Shown one piece after another: positions 32,836-40,382 of a stretch of DNA of 40,382 nt (position 1 is its first letter; the number at the start of each line of letters is the position of its first letter). The DNA is taken from the NCBI GenBank assembly GCA_027483995.1, contig JAIXTK010000344.1:1-40382 (forward strand), read 5' to 3'. The notes beneath the pieces are model-generated. The model saw only the letters and a program-made list of their open reading frames with translations, was not told where the DNA came from and ran no database searches. Origin of the DNA: Acetobacteraceae bacterium (GTDB lineage: Bacteria > Pseudomonadota > Alphaproteobacteria > Acetobacterales > Acetobacteraceae). Position numbers and translations under genes: made by a program.

Positions 32836-33443
32836 TGTTCACCGGGATCGTCACCGGCCTGGGCGAGGTTCGCGCGATCACGCCGATCGGCCGCGGGCAG
32901 GATATGCGGCTGGTGGTGGGCGTGCCCGTGGGCTGGGCCGACATGGCCAGCATTCCCCTGGGCGCTTCCATCGCCTGCAACGGCTGCTGCCTGACCGCGG
33001 TGGAGCTGGGGCCGGATTGGTTCGCGGTGACCGCCTCGGCCGAAACGCTGTCCAAGACCACGCTCGGCGCCTGGGTTGTCGGCACGCGCATCAACCTGGA
33101 ACGCCCGCTGAAGGTGGGCGACGAACTCGGCGGGCATATCGTCTCGGGCCATGTGGATGGGCTGGGCGAGGTGCTGGCCGCCACGCCAGACCAGGGCTCC
33201 ACCCGCTGGCGCTTTCGCGTACCCGGCGGCATCGCACGGTTCATCGCCCCCAAGGGCTCGGTTGCCATCGACGGCGTTTCGCTGACGGTCAACGAGGTGG
33301 AGGGGGATACGTTCGGCGTGAACATCATCCCGCACACGGCAGAGGTGACGGGGTTCGGCCTTCTCAAGGTGGGCGACAAGGTCAATATCGAGATCGACAC
33401 CGTGGCGCGCTATGTGGCCCGCCTTGCCGACTATGCCGCCTGA
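32835..33443 (+). CDS. Riboflavin synthase alpha chain
   Basis: Dismutates two 6,7-dimethyl-8-ribityllumazine molecules to riboflavin. The 202-residue product starts [15 protein letters not shown] and has two lumazine-binding repeats, with the internal copies GASIACNGCCLTAV and GSVAIDGVSLTVNEV. Length is normal. Overlaps the ribD stop by one base of the ATG. Confidence 0.96.
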   Translation: MFTGIVTGLGEVRAITPIGRGQDMRLVVGVPVGWADMASIPLGASIACNGCCLTAVELGPDWFAVTASAETLSKTTLGAWVVGTRINLERPLKVGDELGGHIVSGHVDGLGEVLAATPDQGSTRWRFRVPGGIARFIAPKGSVAIDGVSLTVNEVEGDTFGVNIIPHTAEVTGFGLLKVGDKVNIEIDTVARYVARLADYAA

Positions 33444-33453
33444 GGGGCCGGGA

Positions 33454-34572
33454 ATGAGCCAGATGCTGACCAAGTCGCTGTCGCAGTACCTCGCCTCCGC
33501 CGAGGAGCTGATCGCCGAGGCGCGTGCCGGGCGCATGTTCATCCTGGTGGATGACGAGGACCGGGAGAACGAGGGCGACCTGGTCATCCCCGCCCAGTTC
33601 GCCACGCCGGATGCGGTGAACTTCATGGCGCGGCACGCCCGCGGCCTGATCTGCCTTTCCATGACCCGCCAGCGCGTGGAACAGCTCGGGCTGCCGCTGA
33701 TGAGCCAATCGAACGGCACACGGCACAGCACCGCCTTCACCGTCTCCATCGAGGCGCGGGATGGCGTGACCACCGGCATCTCCGCCCATGATCGCGCCCA
33801 CACCATCGCGGTGGCGATCAACCCGGAGCGTGGGCCGATCGACATCGTGACCCCCGGCCATGTGTTCCCGCTGGTGGCGCGCGAGGGCGGCACGCTGGTG
33901 CGGGCCGGGCATACCGAGGCGGCGGTGGATATCGCGCGCCTGGCCGGGCTCAACCCCTCCGGCGTGATCTGCGAGATCATGAACGATGACGGAACCATGG
34001 CCCGCCTGCCGGACCTGGTGACCTTCGCGCAGCACCACAACCTCAAGCTCGGCACCATCGCCGACCTGATCGCCCATCGCCGCCGCACCGAGCGCTTCGT
34101 GCGCCGGGTGACGGAGGGCTCGCTGACCCACGCCGTCGGTGGCGAGTGGAAGGCGATCGTGTATGCCAACACGCTGGAAAACAACGAGCACCTGGTGCTG
34201 GTGAAGGGCGATCTCGCCGCCCCTGGCCCGGTGATGGTGCGCATGCACGGCGTGGACCTGCTGAACGACGTGCTGGGCGAGACCACGCGCGATGCGCTGA
34301 CCCAGTCCATGGCGATGATCGCGCGCGAGGGCCGAGGCGCCGTGGTGCTGCTGCGCGAGATGGGGCCCACCACGCTGTCGGAACGCGTGAAGCAGCTGGC
34401 TGCCGCCGAGCGCCCGCGTTCAACGCTGCGCGACTACGGCATCGGCGCGCAGATCCTGCTCGACCTCGGCGTGCGGGACATGATCCTGCTCTCCAACCAC
34501 CCGCGCACCATCGTCGGCATCGAGGGCTACGGCCTGAACGTCATCGACCAGCGCCCGCTCGACGGGCTGTAA
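33454..34572 (+). CDS. RibBX: DHBP synthase with a degenerate GTP cyclohydrolase II-like domain
   Basis: The N-terminal half (about 1-210) is a complete 3,4-dihydroxy-2-butanone-4-phosphate synthase: LVDDEDRENEGDLV, HARGLICLSMT and TPGHVFPLVAREGG...RAGHTEAAVD. The C-terminal half (about 215-372) aligns with GTP cyclohydrolase II but lacks its three zinc cysteines: where active enzymes read GS-L-RCDCG this protein has LNDVLGETTRDALT, and the earlier Cys is Val. It should therefore make only the butanone phosphate. Such RibBX hybrids are described in Proteobacteria. ATG 33454 follows GAGGGGCCGGGA. A true ribA must lie elsewhere in the genome. Confidence 0.93.
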   Translation: MSQMLTKSLSQYLASAEELIAEARAGRMFILVDDEDRENEGDLVIPAQFATPDAVNFMARHARGLICLSMTRQRVEQLGLPLMSQSNGTRHSTAFTVSIEARDGVTTGISAHDRAHTIAVAINPERGPIDIVTPGHVFPLVAREGGTLVRAGHTEAAVDIARLAGLNPSGVICEIMNDDGTMARLPDLVTFAQHHNLKLGTIADLIAHRRRTERFVRRVTEGSLTHAVGGEWKAIVYANTLENNEHLVLVKGDLAAPGPVMVRMHGVDLLNDVLGETTRDALTQSMAMIAREGRGAVVLLREMGPTTLSERVKQLAAAERPRSTLRDYGIGAQILLDLGVRDMILLSNHPRTIVGIEGYGLNVIDQRPLDGL

Positions 34573-34583
34573 GAGGCCGTATC

Positions 34584-35069
34584 ATGAGCACCGCCGACGC
34601 CAAGCTGCCCGAAGCGCCGAAGATCGGTGGCCGCCCGCCGCGGATGCTGGTGGTGCGCGCACCGTACTACACCCAGATCGTCGATGGCCTGCGCGATGGC
34701 GCGGTGCGCATCATCACCGAGGCCGGCGGCACCTGCGACGTGCTGGACGTGGCCGGCGCGCTGGAACTGGCCACGGCGATCCAGTTCGCCGTGAAGGGGG
34801 ACAAGGCGTATGACGGCTTCGTCGCGCTGGGCTGCGTGGTGAAGGGCGAGACCGACCATTACGAGCATGTCTGCCGCGAGGCGATGCAGGCACTGACCCG
34901 CGTGGCGCTGGACCACACGCTGAGCCTGGGCAACGGGCTGCTGACCGTGGCCACCGAGGCCCAGGCCTTGGCCCGCTCCGGGCAGGACGGGCACAACAAG
35001 GGTGCCGAGGCCGCGGCCGCGGCGCTGCTGCAAATCCGTGCCGCGCGCCAGCTCGGCGCGGCGAGCTAG
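34584..35069 (+). CDS. 6,7-dimethyl-8-ribityllumazine synthase
   Basis: Joins the pyrimidine and butanone phosphate precursors of riboflavin. The 161-residue product has a catalytic His in KGETDHYEHVCRE, ALELATAIQFA and the C-terminal HNKGAEAAAAAL. The segment NGLLTVATEAQALARS departs from the usual FGVLT-type loop but is still family-like. ATG 34584. Immediately before nusB, the conserved order. Confidence 0.94.
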   Translation: MSTADAKLPEAPKIGGRPPRMLVVRAPYYTQIVDGLRDGAVRIITEAGGTCDVLDVAGALELATAIQFAVKGDKAYDGFVALGCVVKGETDHYEHVCREAMQALTRVALDHTLSLGNGLLTVATEAQALARSGQDGHNKGAEAAAAALLQIRAARQLGAAS

Positions 35070-35071
35070 GA

Positions 35072-35566
35072 ATGACCAAAGCCAGACCACAAGCGCCGGG
35101 CAGCCGCCCGCGCACCTCGGCCCGCGTGGCCGCGGTGCAGGCGCTGTTCCAGGCGGAACAGATGCAGGTTTCCGCCGAGCGGGTGATCGACGAGTTCGTC
35201 CGCCATCGTCTGGGCGCGGAACCCGGCAGCGGCTTCGAGGACGGGCGCGCGCCCGATGCCAACGTGCCGCTGTTCGGCCGCATCGTGCGCACCGCCACCG
35301 CCCAGCAGGACACGCTGGATGCCGTGCTGGCCGACACGCTCTCGGCCGACTGGCCCATGGAACGCCTGGACCCCGTGCTGCGCGCCCTGCTGCGGGCCGG
35401 GGCGGCGGAGCTGTGGATGAGCGACGGGCCGCCGGCGCGCGTGGTGATCAACGAGTACCTGGACATCGCCCACGGCTTCTTCGACGGCGACATCCCGGGC
35501 ATGGCGAACGGCGTGCTGGACCGCATCGCCCACCGCCTGCGCACCGGCGAGTTCCAGGGCGGTTGA
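35072..35566 (+). CDS. Transcription antitermination factor NusB
   Basis: Acts with NusE at rRNA operons to prevent early termination. The 164-residue all-helical product has RTSARVAAVQALFQAEQM at the start and VVINEYLDIAHGFFDGDIPGMANGVLDRI near the end. The start lies two bases after the ribH stop. AGGA abuts the ATG with no spacer, so translation may depend on coupling with ribH. Confidence 0.95.
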   Translation: MTKARPQAPGSRPRTSARVAAVQALFQAEQMQVSAERVIDEFVRHRLGAEPGSGFEDGRAPDANVPLFGRIVRTATAQQDTLDAVLADTLSADWPMERLDPVLRALLRAGAAELWMSDGPPARVVINEYLDIAHGFFDGDIPGMANGVLDRIAHRLRTGEFQGG

Positions 35567-35576
35567 GCGCGGCTGC

Positions 35577-36551
35577 ATGGCCGGCTCCGTTCCTCCCGAA
35601 TTCTCCCTGATCTATAAGCATTTTCTGCCGCTTGCCGGGGCTGGTGCGCTGGCGCTCGGCGATGATGCCGCGGTGTTTGCACCACCGGCCGGCCGGGACC
35701 TGGTGGTGGCCGCCGATGCGATGGTCGCCGGCGTGCACTTCCTGCCGGACGACCCGCCGGACCTGGTGGCGCGCAAGCTGCTGCGTACCAACCTCTCCGA
35801 CCTCGCCGCCATGGGCGCCACGCCGCTGGGCTACCTGCTGACGGTCTCCGTGCCGCGCGACACCCGGGATGCCTGGTTTGCCGGCTTCGCCGCGGGGCTG
35901 GCGGCCGACCAGGCTGAGTTCGGCCTGCAGGTGCTGGGCGGCGACACCACCTCCACGCCCGGGCCGGTCAGCCTGTCGCTCACCATCCTCGGCACCGTTT
36001 CGCCCGGCATGGCGCTGCGGCGCAATGGCGCACGGCCCGGCGATGGGGTGTGGGTCACGGGCACGATCGGCGATGGCGCGCTGGGGCTGCTGGCGGCCAC
36101 CGGGCAGCTACCCGATCCCGATGGCTTCCTGGCCGGCCGCTACCGGGTGCCGCAGCCGCGCGTGGCACTGGGGCAGCGCCTGGCCGGCATTGCCACGGCG
36201 GCCATGGATGTCTCCGATGGGCTGGTCCAGGACCTCGGCCATCTCTGCCGCGGCGGGGGGCTGGGGGCGGGGATCGAGGCGGCGCGTGTGCCGCTGTCGC
36301 CGGCTGCCGCCGCGGCGGTCTCGACCGAGCCGGCGCTGCTGGCGCGCTGCCTGACGGGAGGCGACGACTACGAGCTGCTGCTGGCGGTGCCCGAGTCGCG
36401 CGCGGCAGACCTGCACGCGGCGGCGATGGCGTGCGGCGTGGCGGTCACGCGGATCGGGCGCTTCGAGGAAGGTGCCGCCGAGGTGGCCGTGCTGGCCCCC
36501 GATGGCGCGCCGATGGCTCTCGGCACCGGTGGCTGGAGCCACTTCGCCTGA
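35577..36551 (+). CDS. Thiamine-monophosphate kinase
   Basis: Makes thiamine diphosphate from thiamine monophosphate and ATP. The 324-residue product has the AIRS-family elements LALGDDAAVFAPP, VGGDTT-like VLGGDTTSTPG, AMDVSDGLVQDLGHLC and GGDDYELLLAV. It follows nusB by 10 bases and ends the plus-strand block; its stop lies 7 bases from that of the convergent bamE. Confidence 0.96.
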   Translation: MAGSVPPEFSLIYKHFLPLAGAGALALGDDAAVFAPPAGRDLVVAADAMVAGVHFLPDDPPDLVARKLLRTNLSDLAAMGATPLGYLLTVSVPRDTRDAWFAGFAAGLAADQAEFGLQVLGGDTTSTPGPVSLSLTILGTVSPGMALRRNGARPGDGVWVTGTIGDGALGLLAATGQLPDPDGFLAGRYRVPQPRVALGQRLAGIATAAMDVSDGLVQDLGHLCRGGGLGAGIEAARVPLSPAAAAAVSTEPALLARCLTGGDDYELLLAVPESRAADLHAAAMACGVAVTRIGRFEEGAAEVAVLAPDGAPMALGTGGWSHFA

Positions 36552-36558
36552 GGCGAGG

Positions 36559-37071
36559 TCAGTAGTTTCCGCGCGAGCCCGGGTTGGAGCCGGACCCGCT
36601 GGAGCCGATATTGCCGCCGGGGCTGAAGCGGCCGACATTGCCCAGCAGCTGCTGCAGGAAGTTGGTGTCGTTGCCCGGAGTGGGCGTGGTGCGTGAGGCG
36701 ATGTCCACCGGCACCGAATCCTCCGGCCCCTTGCGCTCCACCTTGCGCAGCACGCCTTGCTGGTCGAAGGAAACGGCTACAACCTGCTGATCCCGAATGG
36801 TATTCGTCGCAGCAATCACAGGCTTCGTCATTTCGGAGATATAGAGCCAGGTGTTGTCGTCGAAGGTCGCGCGGGTGGTGGGCGAGCCGATCAGCGCCAT
36901 CACGTCGTTGCGGGTGGAGGTGCCGGGCACGAGCTGGGCCAGCTGCTCCGGGTCCACGCGGTTGCCGCGGGCCTGGATCGGGTGGCTGAGCAGGCCCGAG
37001 GTTTCGCACGCCGCCAGCGGCAGGGCCGCCAGGGCCAGGGCGAGGAGCTTCGGCAGGAAGGAGGGTGGCAT
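36559..37071 (-). CDS. Outer membrane assembly lipoprotein BamE
   Basis: Small lipoprotein of the BAM complex, which inserts beta-barrels in the outer membrane. The 170-residue product has a signal peptide ending in the lipobox L19-A20-A21-C22, then a SmpA/OmlA domain (LAQLVPGTSTRNDVMALIGSPTTRATFDDNTWLYISEM) and strands VVAVSFDQQGVLRKVE. After about residue 130 comes a Gly/Ser/Asn-rich tail that is probably disordered. ATG 37071. Divergent from the ubiquinol-cytochrome c chaperone gene. Confidence 0.93.
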   Translation of the reverse strand: MPPSFLPKLLALALAALPLAACETSGLLSHPIQARGNRVDPEQLAQLVPGTSTRNDVMALIGSPTTRATFDDNTWLYISEMTKPVIAATNTIRDQQVVAVSFDQQGVLRKVERKGPEDSVPVDIASRTTPTPGNDTNFLQQLLGNVGRFSPGGNIGSSGSGSNPGSRGNY

Positions 37072-37130
37072 GCTACGCAACTCGTGGTCCCCGGCAATGG
37101 TCTGGCCCAGCGCGCGGCCCCTGCGACCAT

Positions 37131-37150
37131 GCGGGGCGGCACCGCCCCGC
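37131..37150. repeat. GC palindrome in the bamE / chaperone divergent gap
   Basis: GCGGGGCGG (37131-37139), CA, then the exact complement CCGCCCCGC (37142-37150). It lies between the two divergent start regions. It may be an operator or simply a GC-rich hairpin; nothing in the sequence decides. Confidence 0.4.
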
Positions 37151-37174
37151 CATTCCCCATCGGGGCTGGCAGGT

Positions 37175-37202
37175 TTGGCGGCGCGCCCCCACGTGCTAGC
37201 AT
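37175..37202 (+). promoter_or_regulatory. Putative promoter of the chaperone-yceD genes
   Basis: TTGGCG (37175-37180), a 16-base spacer and TAGCAT (37197-37202), each matching the sigma-70 consensus at four of six positions. The -10 covers the ATG at 37201, which argues that translation starts at the GTG further down. Confidence 0.4.
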
Positions 37203-37296
37203 GAACACCGGGAGCGCGCCATCTCGGGCGCCGTTTGCCCTTGGCGTGCCCCCAATGGGCCCGGTGCGGTCTCGCCCGGGTGGACAGGAGAGCAGG

Positions 37297-37851
37297 GTGC
37301 TGGGGTTTCTGCGGCGGCGTCGCCACGAAAGGCTGGGCTATGAGCTGTATGGCGCGGCCGTTGCGGCGGCGCGGCAGCCGGTTTTCTACAGCGATCTGCG
37401 CGTGCCCGACACGCTGGATGGGCGGTTCGACATGGTCGGGCTGCACGTCTTCCTGATGATCCGCCGGCTGACGGCGCTGCCGCCGCCGGGGGCGGACGTG
37501 GCCCAGGCGGTGTTCGATGCGATGTTCTCCGACATGGATTTCAACCTGCGCGAGATGGGCGTGAGCGACCTCGTGGTGGGCCGGCGCGTGAAGGCGATGT
37601 GGGAGGCGTTGCACGGCCGCAGCACCGCCTATGAGGCAGCCATGGGGCAGGGCGGCGAGGCGGCGTTGGCCGAGGCGCTGGGGCGCAATGTCTGGCGCGG
37701 CGCCGCACCGGGGGCGGAAATGCCGGATGATGCCGCAGGGCGCCTGGCCAGGCTTGTGCTGCGCCACGCCGCCGCGCTGGACGCGATACCGGCCGAGGCC
37801 TTGCTGGCCGGCGGATTTCGCTTCGTGGATGCGCAGGAGGCCCTGTCGTGA
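37297..37851 (+). CDS. Ubiquinol-cytochrome c chaperone family protein
   Basis: Relative of mitochondrial Cbp3/UQCC1, which helps assemble cytochrome b of the respiratory bc1 complex. The 184-residue product has a basic start (GFLRRRRHERLGYELYGAAVAAARQPVFYSD) and the core RFDMVGLHVFLMIRRLTAL, FDAMFSDMDFNLREMGVSDLVVGRRVK, which is the family signature. AGGAG lies 7 bases before GTG 37297. An in-frame ATG at 37201 would add 32 poorly conserved residues. Its end overlaps yceD (GTGA). The bc1 genes themselves are not here. Confidence 0.92.
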   Translation: MLGFLRRRRHERLGYELYGAAVAAARQPVFYSDLRVPDTLDGRFDMVGLHVFLMIRRLTALPPPGADVAQAVFDAMFSDMDFNLREMGVSDLVVGRRVKAMWEALHGRSTAYEAAMGQGGEAALAEALGRNVWRGAAPGAEMPDDAAGRLARLVLRHAAALDAIPAEALLAGGFRFVDAQEALS

Positions 37852-38378
37852 GCGACCCGGTGGAGATGCATCGGCCGATCGCGGTCGGCCAGGTGGGTGT
37901 ATTGGGGCTGGAGCGTGAGGTGATCGCCACCGCCGAGGAATGCGTGGCGATCGCGGTGCGGCTGCGCATCCCGGCCGTGGCGGCGCTCGCCTGCCGGTTC
38001 CGCCTGGTCTCGCTGGGCGGTGGCGTGGTGGCCGCGGACGGTGTTCTGGCCGCGCGCGTGACACAGGAATGCGTGGTCACCACGGATCCGTTCGAGGCGG
38101 AGGTGCAGGAGGCGTTCCGCGTGCGCTTCGTGCCGGAGGACCAGTTCGTGGAGCCCGACGAGGAGGACCTGCTCGACCTCGAATCCGATGACGAACTGCC
38201 TTACGCCGGCACCCAGATCGATCTCGGTGAGGCCGCGGTGGAGCAGTTGGCGCTGGCGCTGGACCCGTATCCTCGCAAGCCCGGTGCGGCGCTGGACGAA
38301 GGCGACCTGCCGGCCGACCCGGACGATGAGCCCACCTCCCCCTTCGCCGCCCTGGCGCGGCGCGCGCGTCCGGGGTAG
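37848..38378 (+). CDS. YceD family protein (DUF177, large-subunit rRNA accumulation protein)
   Basis: The 176-residue product is acidic at its C-terminal half (EDQFVEPDEEDLLDLESDDELPY) and has the family features RLRIPAVAALACRFRLV and GTQIDLGEAAVEQLALALDPYPRKPG. YceD is linked to 23S rRNA accumulation and almost always precedes rpmF. GTG 37848 overlaps the chaperone gene stop. A possible terminator follows, so rpmF may have its own promoter. Confidence 0.92.
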   Translation: MSDPVEMHRPIAVGQVGVLGLEREVIATAEECVAIAVRLRIPAVAALACRFRLVSLGGGVVAADGVLAARVTQECVVTTDPFEAEVQEAFRVRFVPEDQFVEPDEEDLLDLESDDELPYAGTQIDLGEAAVEQLALALDPYPRKPGAALDEGDLPADPDDEPTSPFAALARRARPG

Positions 38379-38405
38379 GATGGTCGACATGTCGCGCCAT
38401 CACTT

Positions 38406-38449
38406 GCGGGGGCCTCACACCTCTGCTAGTGGGCGCCCCTCGCGTTTTT
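38406..38449 (+). terminator. Possible terminator after yceD
   Basis: GCGGGGG (38406-38412) can pair with CCCCTCGC (38436-38443) with one G-U pair across a long loop, followed by GTTTTTG. The long loop makes this a weak candidate. Confidence 0.35.
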
Positions 38450-38569
38450 GCCTTACTGTGATCGTATCCGCCGGAGCGGCTAGGTTCTGGTGCCGGGTTC
38501 CGCCCGCCACGCTATCCTTGCCCGACCGAGCCGACCGGATCGTCACGCTGCCCGGAGTTGCGTGGTCCC

Positions 38570-38773
38570 ATGGCCGTACCGAAGAAGAAGTCCTCCCCGT
38601 CTCGCATCGGCATGCGGCGCAGCCACCACGCGCTGACGGCGTCCGCCCATGCGGAATGCTCGAACTGCGGCGAACTGAAGCGCCCGCACCACGTGTGCAG
38701 CCATTGCGGCCATTACGACGGCCGCGAAGTGGCCACGGCCGGCAAGGCCCTGAAGGGCGCTGTCCGCGCCTGA
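38570..38773 (+). CDS. Ribosomal protein bL32
   Basis: The 67-residue product starts [21 protein letters not shown], the family signature, and has two Cys-x-x-Cys pairs (CSNCG and CSHCG) that bind zinc, so it is the zinc-containing form. A GGAG lies 13 bases before ATG 38570. A four-codon upstream extension exists but has no support. Follows yceD and precedes plsX, the conserved order. Confidence 0.96.
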   Translation: MAVPKKKSSPSRIGMRRSHHALTASAHAECSNCGELKRPHHVCSHCGHYDGREVATAGKALKGAVRA

Positions 38774-38882
38774 CCCCGGCGCGGGCGTCGTCGCGCACCG
38801 GGAACATCATGCCGGGCCAATGCCCGCATGCCTGGCCTGCCGCCAAATGGCAGGCCGCCAGGACCAGACTGGATAGCGGCGC

Positions 38883-39989
38883 GTGAGCAGCGAATTCACC
38901 TTGGCCGTGGATGCCATGGGGGGCGATGCCGCCCCCGACGTGGTTGTCCGCGGCCTTGATATCGTGGCCGAGCGTCATCCTGGCGCGCGTTTCCTGCTGG
39001 TTGGCGACGAGGCCCGCGTGGCCCCTTTGCTGGCCCAGCACAAGCGCGCCGCGGCCATCTGCACCCTGCGCCATGCGCCGGATGTGATCTCCGGCGACAT
39101 GAAGCCCACCGCGGCACTGCGCCTGCGGGGCGCCTCCATGCGGGTGGCCATCGATGCGGTGGCGGCGCACGAGGCGGCGGGCGTTGTTTCCGCCGGCAAC
39201 ACCGGCGCGCTGCTGGCGCTGGCCAAGATCGTTATCAAGACCCTGCCGGGAATCGACCGCCCCGCCATGGCAGCGCTGGGCCCCTCGGCGCGTGGCGACG
39301 TGGTGATGCTCGATCTCGGCGCCAACGTGGCGTGCGATACGCGCAACCTGGTGGAATTCGCCCTGATGGGCGATGTGTTCGCCCGCACGGTGCTCGGCCT
39401 TACCGCCCCCACGATCGGGCTGCTGAACGTGGGCTCCGAGGAGTTGAAGGGCAGCGAGACACTGCGCCTGGCCGCCGAGATGCTGCGCCAATCCCATCTC
39501 GGGCCGCAATTCCATGGTTTCGTGGAAGGCCACGACATCGCCGCCGGCACCACGGATGTGATCGTGACGGACGGCTTCACCGGCAATGTCGCCCTCAAGA
39601 CCGGCGAGGGCGCGTTGAAGCTGGTGGGCCAGATGCTGCGCCAGGTCTTCTCCGCCTCCATCGCCGCCAAGATCGGCTACCTGCTGGTGCGCCCGCAGCT
39701 GGAACGGCTGCGCGAATGGCTGGACCCGCGGCGCTACAACGGTGCCGTCATGCTTGGCCTGTCCGGCGTGGTGGTGAAATCGCATGGCGGAACCGACGCC
39801 GAGGGCTTCGCGCATGCCGTGGACGTCGCTATGGACATGGTGGTGCACCGCTTCAACGACGGGATTCGCGAGGGACTCGGCCGCATCGCCGCGCTGACCC
39901 CCGCCCCCGGTTCCGCCACGACAGGAAACGGATCTGGACATGGACCAGCAGACCCCGCCGGCGGATCACGCCTCGCCACGGCGCGCTGA
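38883..39989 (+). CDS. Phosphate acyltransferase PlsX
   Basis: Makes acyl-phosphate from acyl-ACP for phospholipid synthesis. The 368-residue product has [19 protein letters not shown] at the N-terminus, [18 protein letters not shown] and [16 protein letters not shown], all family motifs. The last 25 residues are a Gly/Ser/Thr tail. GTG 38883 is the first start with family sequence following. Its stop is one base before a likely fabH start. Confidence 0.96.
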   Translation: MSSEFTLAVDAMGGDAAPDVVVRGLDIVAERHPGARFLLVGDEARVAPLLAQHKRAAAICTLRHAPDVISGDMKPTAALRLRGASMRVAIDAVAAHEAAGVVSAGNTGALLALAKIVIKTLPGIDRPAMAALGPSARGDVVMLDLGANVACDTRNLVEFALMGDVFARTVLGLTAPTIGLLNVGSEELKGSETLRLAAEMLRQSHLGPQFHGFVEGHDIAAGTTDVIVTDGFTGNVALKTGEGALKLVGQMLRQVFSASIAAKIGYLLVRPQLERLREWLDPRRYNGAVMLGLSGVVVKSHGGTDAEGFAHAVDVAMDMVVHRFNDGIREGLGRIAALTPAPGSATTGNGSGHGPADPAGGSRLATAR

Positions 39990-39990
39990 C

Positions 39991-40382
39991 ATGGCCTCCG
40001 GCGGCACCCGGCCGCGTACGCAGTTGGCCGGCATCGGTTCCTACCTTCCGGCCCGGATCGTGACCAACGAGGAACTCGCCCAACGGGTGGATACCTCCGA
40101 CGCGTGGATCCGCGAGCGCACCGGCATCCGCCAGCGCCATCTGGCCGCCCCGCACGAGACCTGCGCCTTCATGGCCACGGAGGCGGCGCGTGCCGCGCTG
40201 GCCGATGCCGGCGTGGATGCGGCCGAGGTGGACGGCATCATCGTGGCCACCGCTACGCCGGATCAGGCCTTCCCGGCCGCGGCGGTGCGGGTGCAGGCGG
40301 CGCTGGGGGCAGGGGGCTTCGGCTTCGACCTCTCGGCGGCGTGCAGCGGCTTCATCTACGCGCTCTCGGTGGCTGACGGGAT
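39991..40382 (+). CDS. Beta-ketoacyl-ACP synthase III (FabH), partial at 3' end
   Basis: Starts fatty acid chains by condensing acetyl-CoA with malonyl-ACP. About 130 residues lie in the window: [38 protein letters not shown] and the nucleophile Cys in DLSAACSGF; the later His and Asn are beyond the edge. ATG 39991 is one base after the plsX stop. An in-frame ATG at 39940 would overlap plsX and add 17 residues, with AGGA further upstream; either is possible. Confidence 0.95.
   Translation, partial: MASGGTRPRTQLAGIGSYLPARIVTNEELAQRVDTSDAWIRERTGIRQRHLAAPHETCAFMATEAARAALADAGVDAAEVDGIIVATATPDQAFPAAAVRVQAALGAGGFGFDLSAACSGFIYALSVADG

Noticed and set aside
31217-33453. FMN riboswitch before the riboflavin genes
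   Set aside because: ribD overlaps nrdR and ribE overlaps ribD, so there is no leader long enough for the aptamer.
33454-34572. Bifunctional RibBA
   Set aside because: All three zinc cysteines of the GTP cyclohydrolase II site are replaced.
37201-37296. ATG 37201 as the start of the ubiquinol-cytochrome c chaperone
   Set aside because: It falls on a likely -10 element, its 32 extra residues do not look like the family, and GTG 37297 has a well-placed AGGAG.

Overview
The window is about 40 kb of GC-rich chromosome that reads as an alphaproteobacterium, most likely Acetobacteraceae. That placement is an inference from gene order, gene content and base composition; there is no rRNA gene here to test it. 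Nearly all of the sequence is ordinary core genome with short gaps and many 4-base stop/start overlaps. I see no prophage, insertion sequence, CRISPR array, tRNA or recognisable defence system.

Layout. 1-0.7 kb: a lipoprotein gene whose signal peptide is encoded by a (CTG)20 run lying against the window edge. 0.78-3.1 kb (minus strand): a phosphotransferase, a small secreted four-cysteine protein and a NUDIX hydrolase, with two copies of a GC-rich palindromic repeat. 3.1-11.4 kb (minus strand): the core cluster folK, rpoZ, rsh (relA/spoT), acpS, lepB, rnc, era, with an alpha/beta hydrolase and an epimerase inserted between acpS and lepB. 11.6-13.1 kb (plus): a NYN-domain protein and a family 5 uracil-DNA glycosylase ending in a clear terminator. 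13.1-17.6 kb (minus): an overlapping trio (penicillin acylase family, RDD membrane protein, arginyl/leucyl-tRNA-protein transferase) preceded by a metallo-beta-lactamase-fold hydrolase. 17.6-20.1 kb (plus): a carboxymuconolactone-decarboxylase-family protein with a histone-H1-like tail, a beta-hydroxyacid dehydrogenase and a secreted beta-helix protein, all overlapping. 20.1-23.3 kb: a BAAT-family esterase (minus), a family III CoA-transferase and a GFA zinc protein. 23.3-27.4 kb: the regulator mntR divergent from a sitABCD-type manganese importer, with a palindromic operator candidate over the sit promoter. 27.4-29.3 kb: a secreted dienelactone-hydrolase-type protein, a 53-residue membrane protein and a ketopantoate-reductase-like enzyme. 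29.4-36.6 kb (plus): rpiB, glyA, nrdR, ribD, ribE, ribBX, ribH, nusB, thiL, a tightly packed riboflavin/one-carbon cluster. 36.6-40.4 kb: bamE (minus), then a ubiquinol-cytochrome c chaperone, yceD, rpmF, plsX and the start of fabH.

How it fits together. The central minus-strand block joins the stringent response (Rsh with the RNA polymerase omega subunit), carrier-protein activation, protein export and RNA/ribosome maturation. The 29-36 kb block supplies C1 units and flavins. The last block couples ribosome assembly (YceD, bL32) to membrane lipid synthesis (PlsX, FabH). The sit cluster is a self-contained metal import unit with its own regulator.

I did not find a clearly new multi-gene system. 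The points most worth a second look are small-scale: the (CTG)20 signal peptide, a perfect hairpin and three-codon mini-ORF over the era start, a family of AT-rich palindromes with compensatory changes at gene ends, the histone-like tail on a metabolic enzyme, and the MntR operator candidate.
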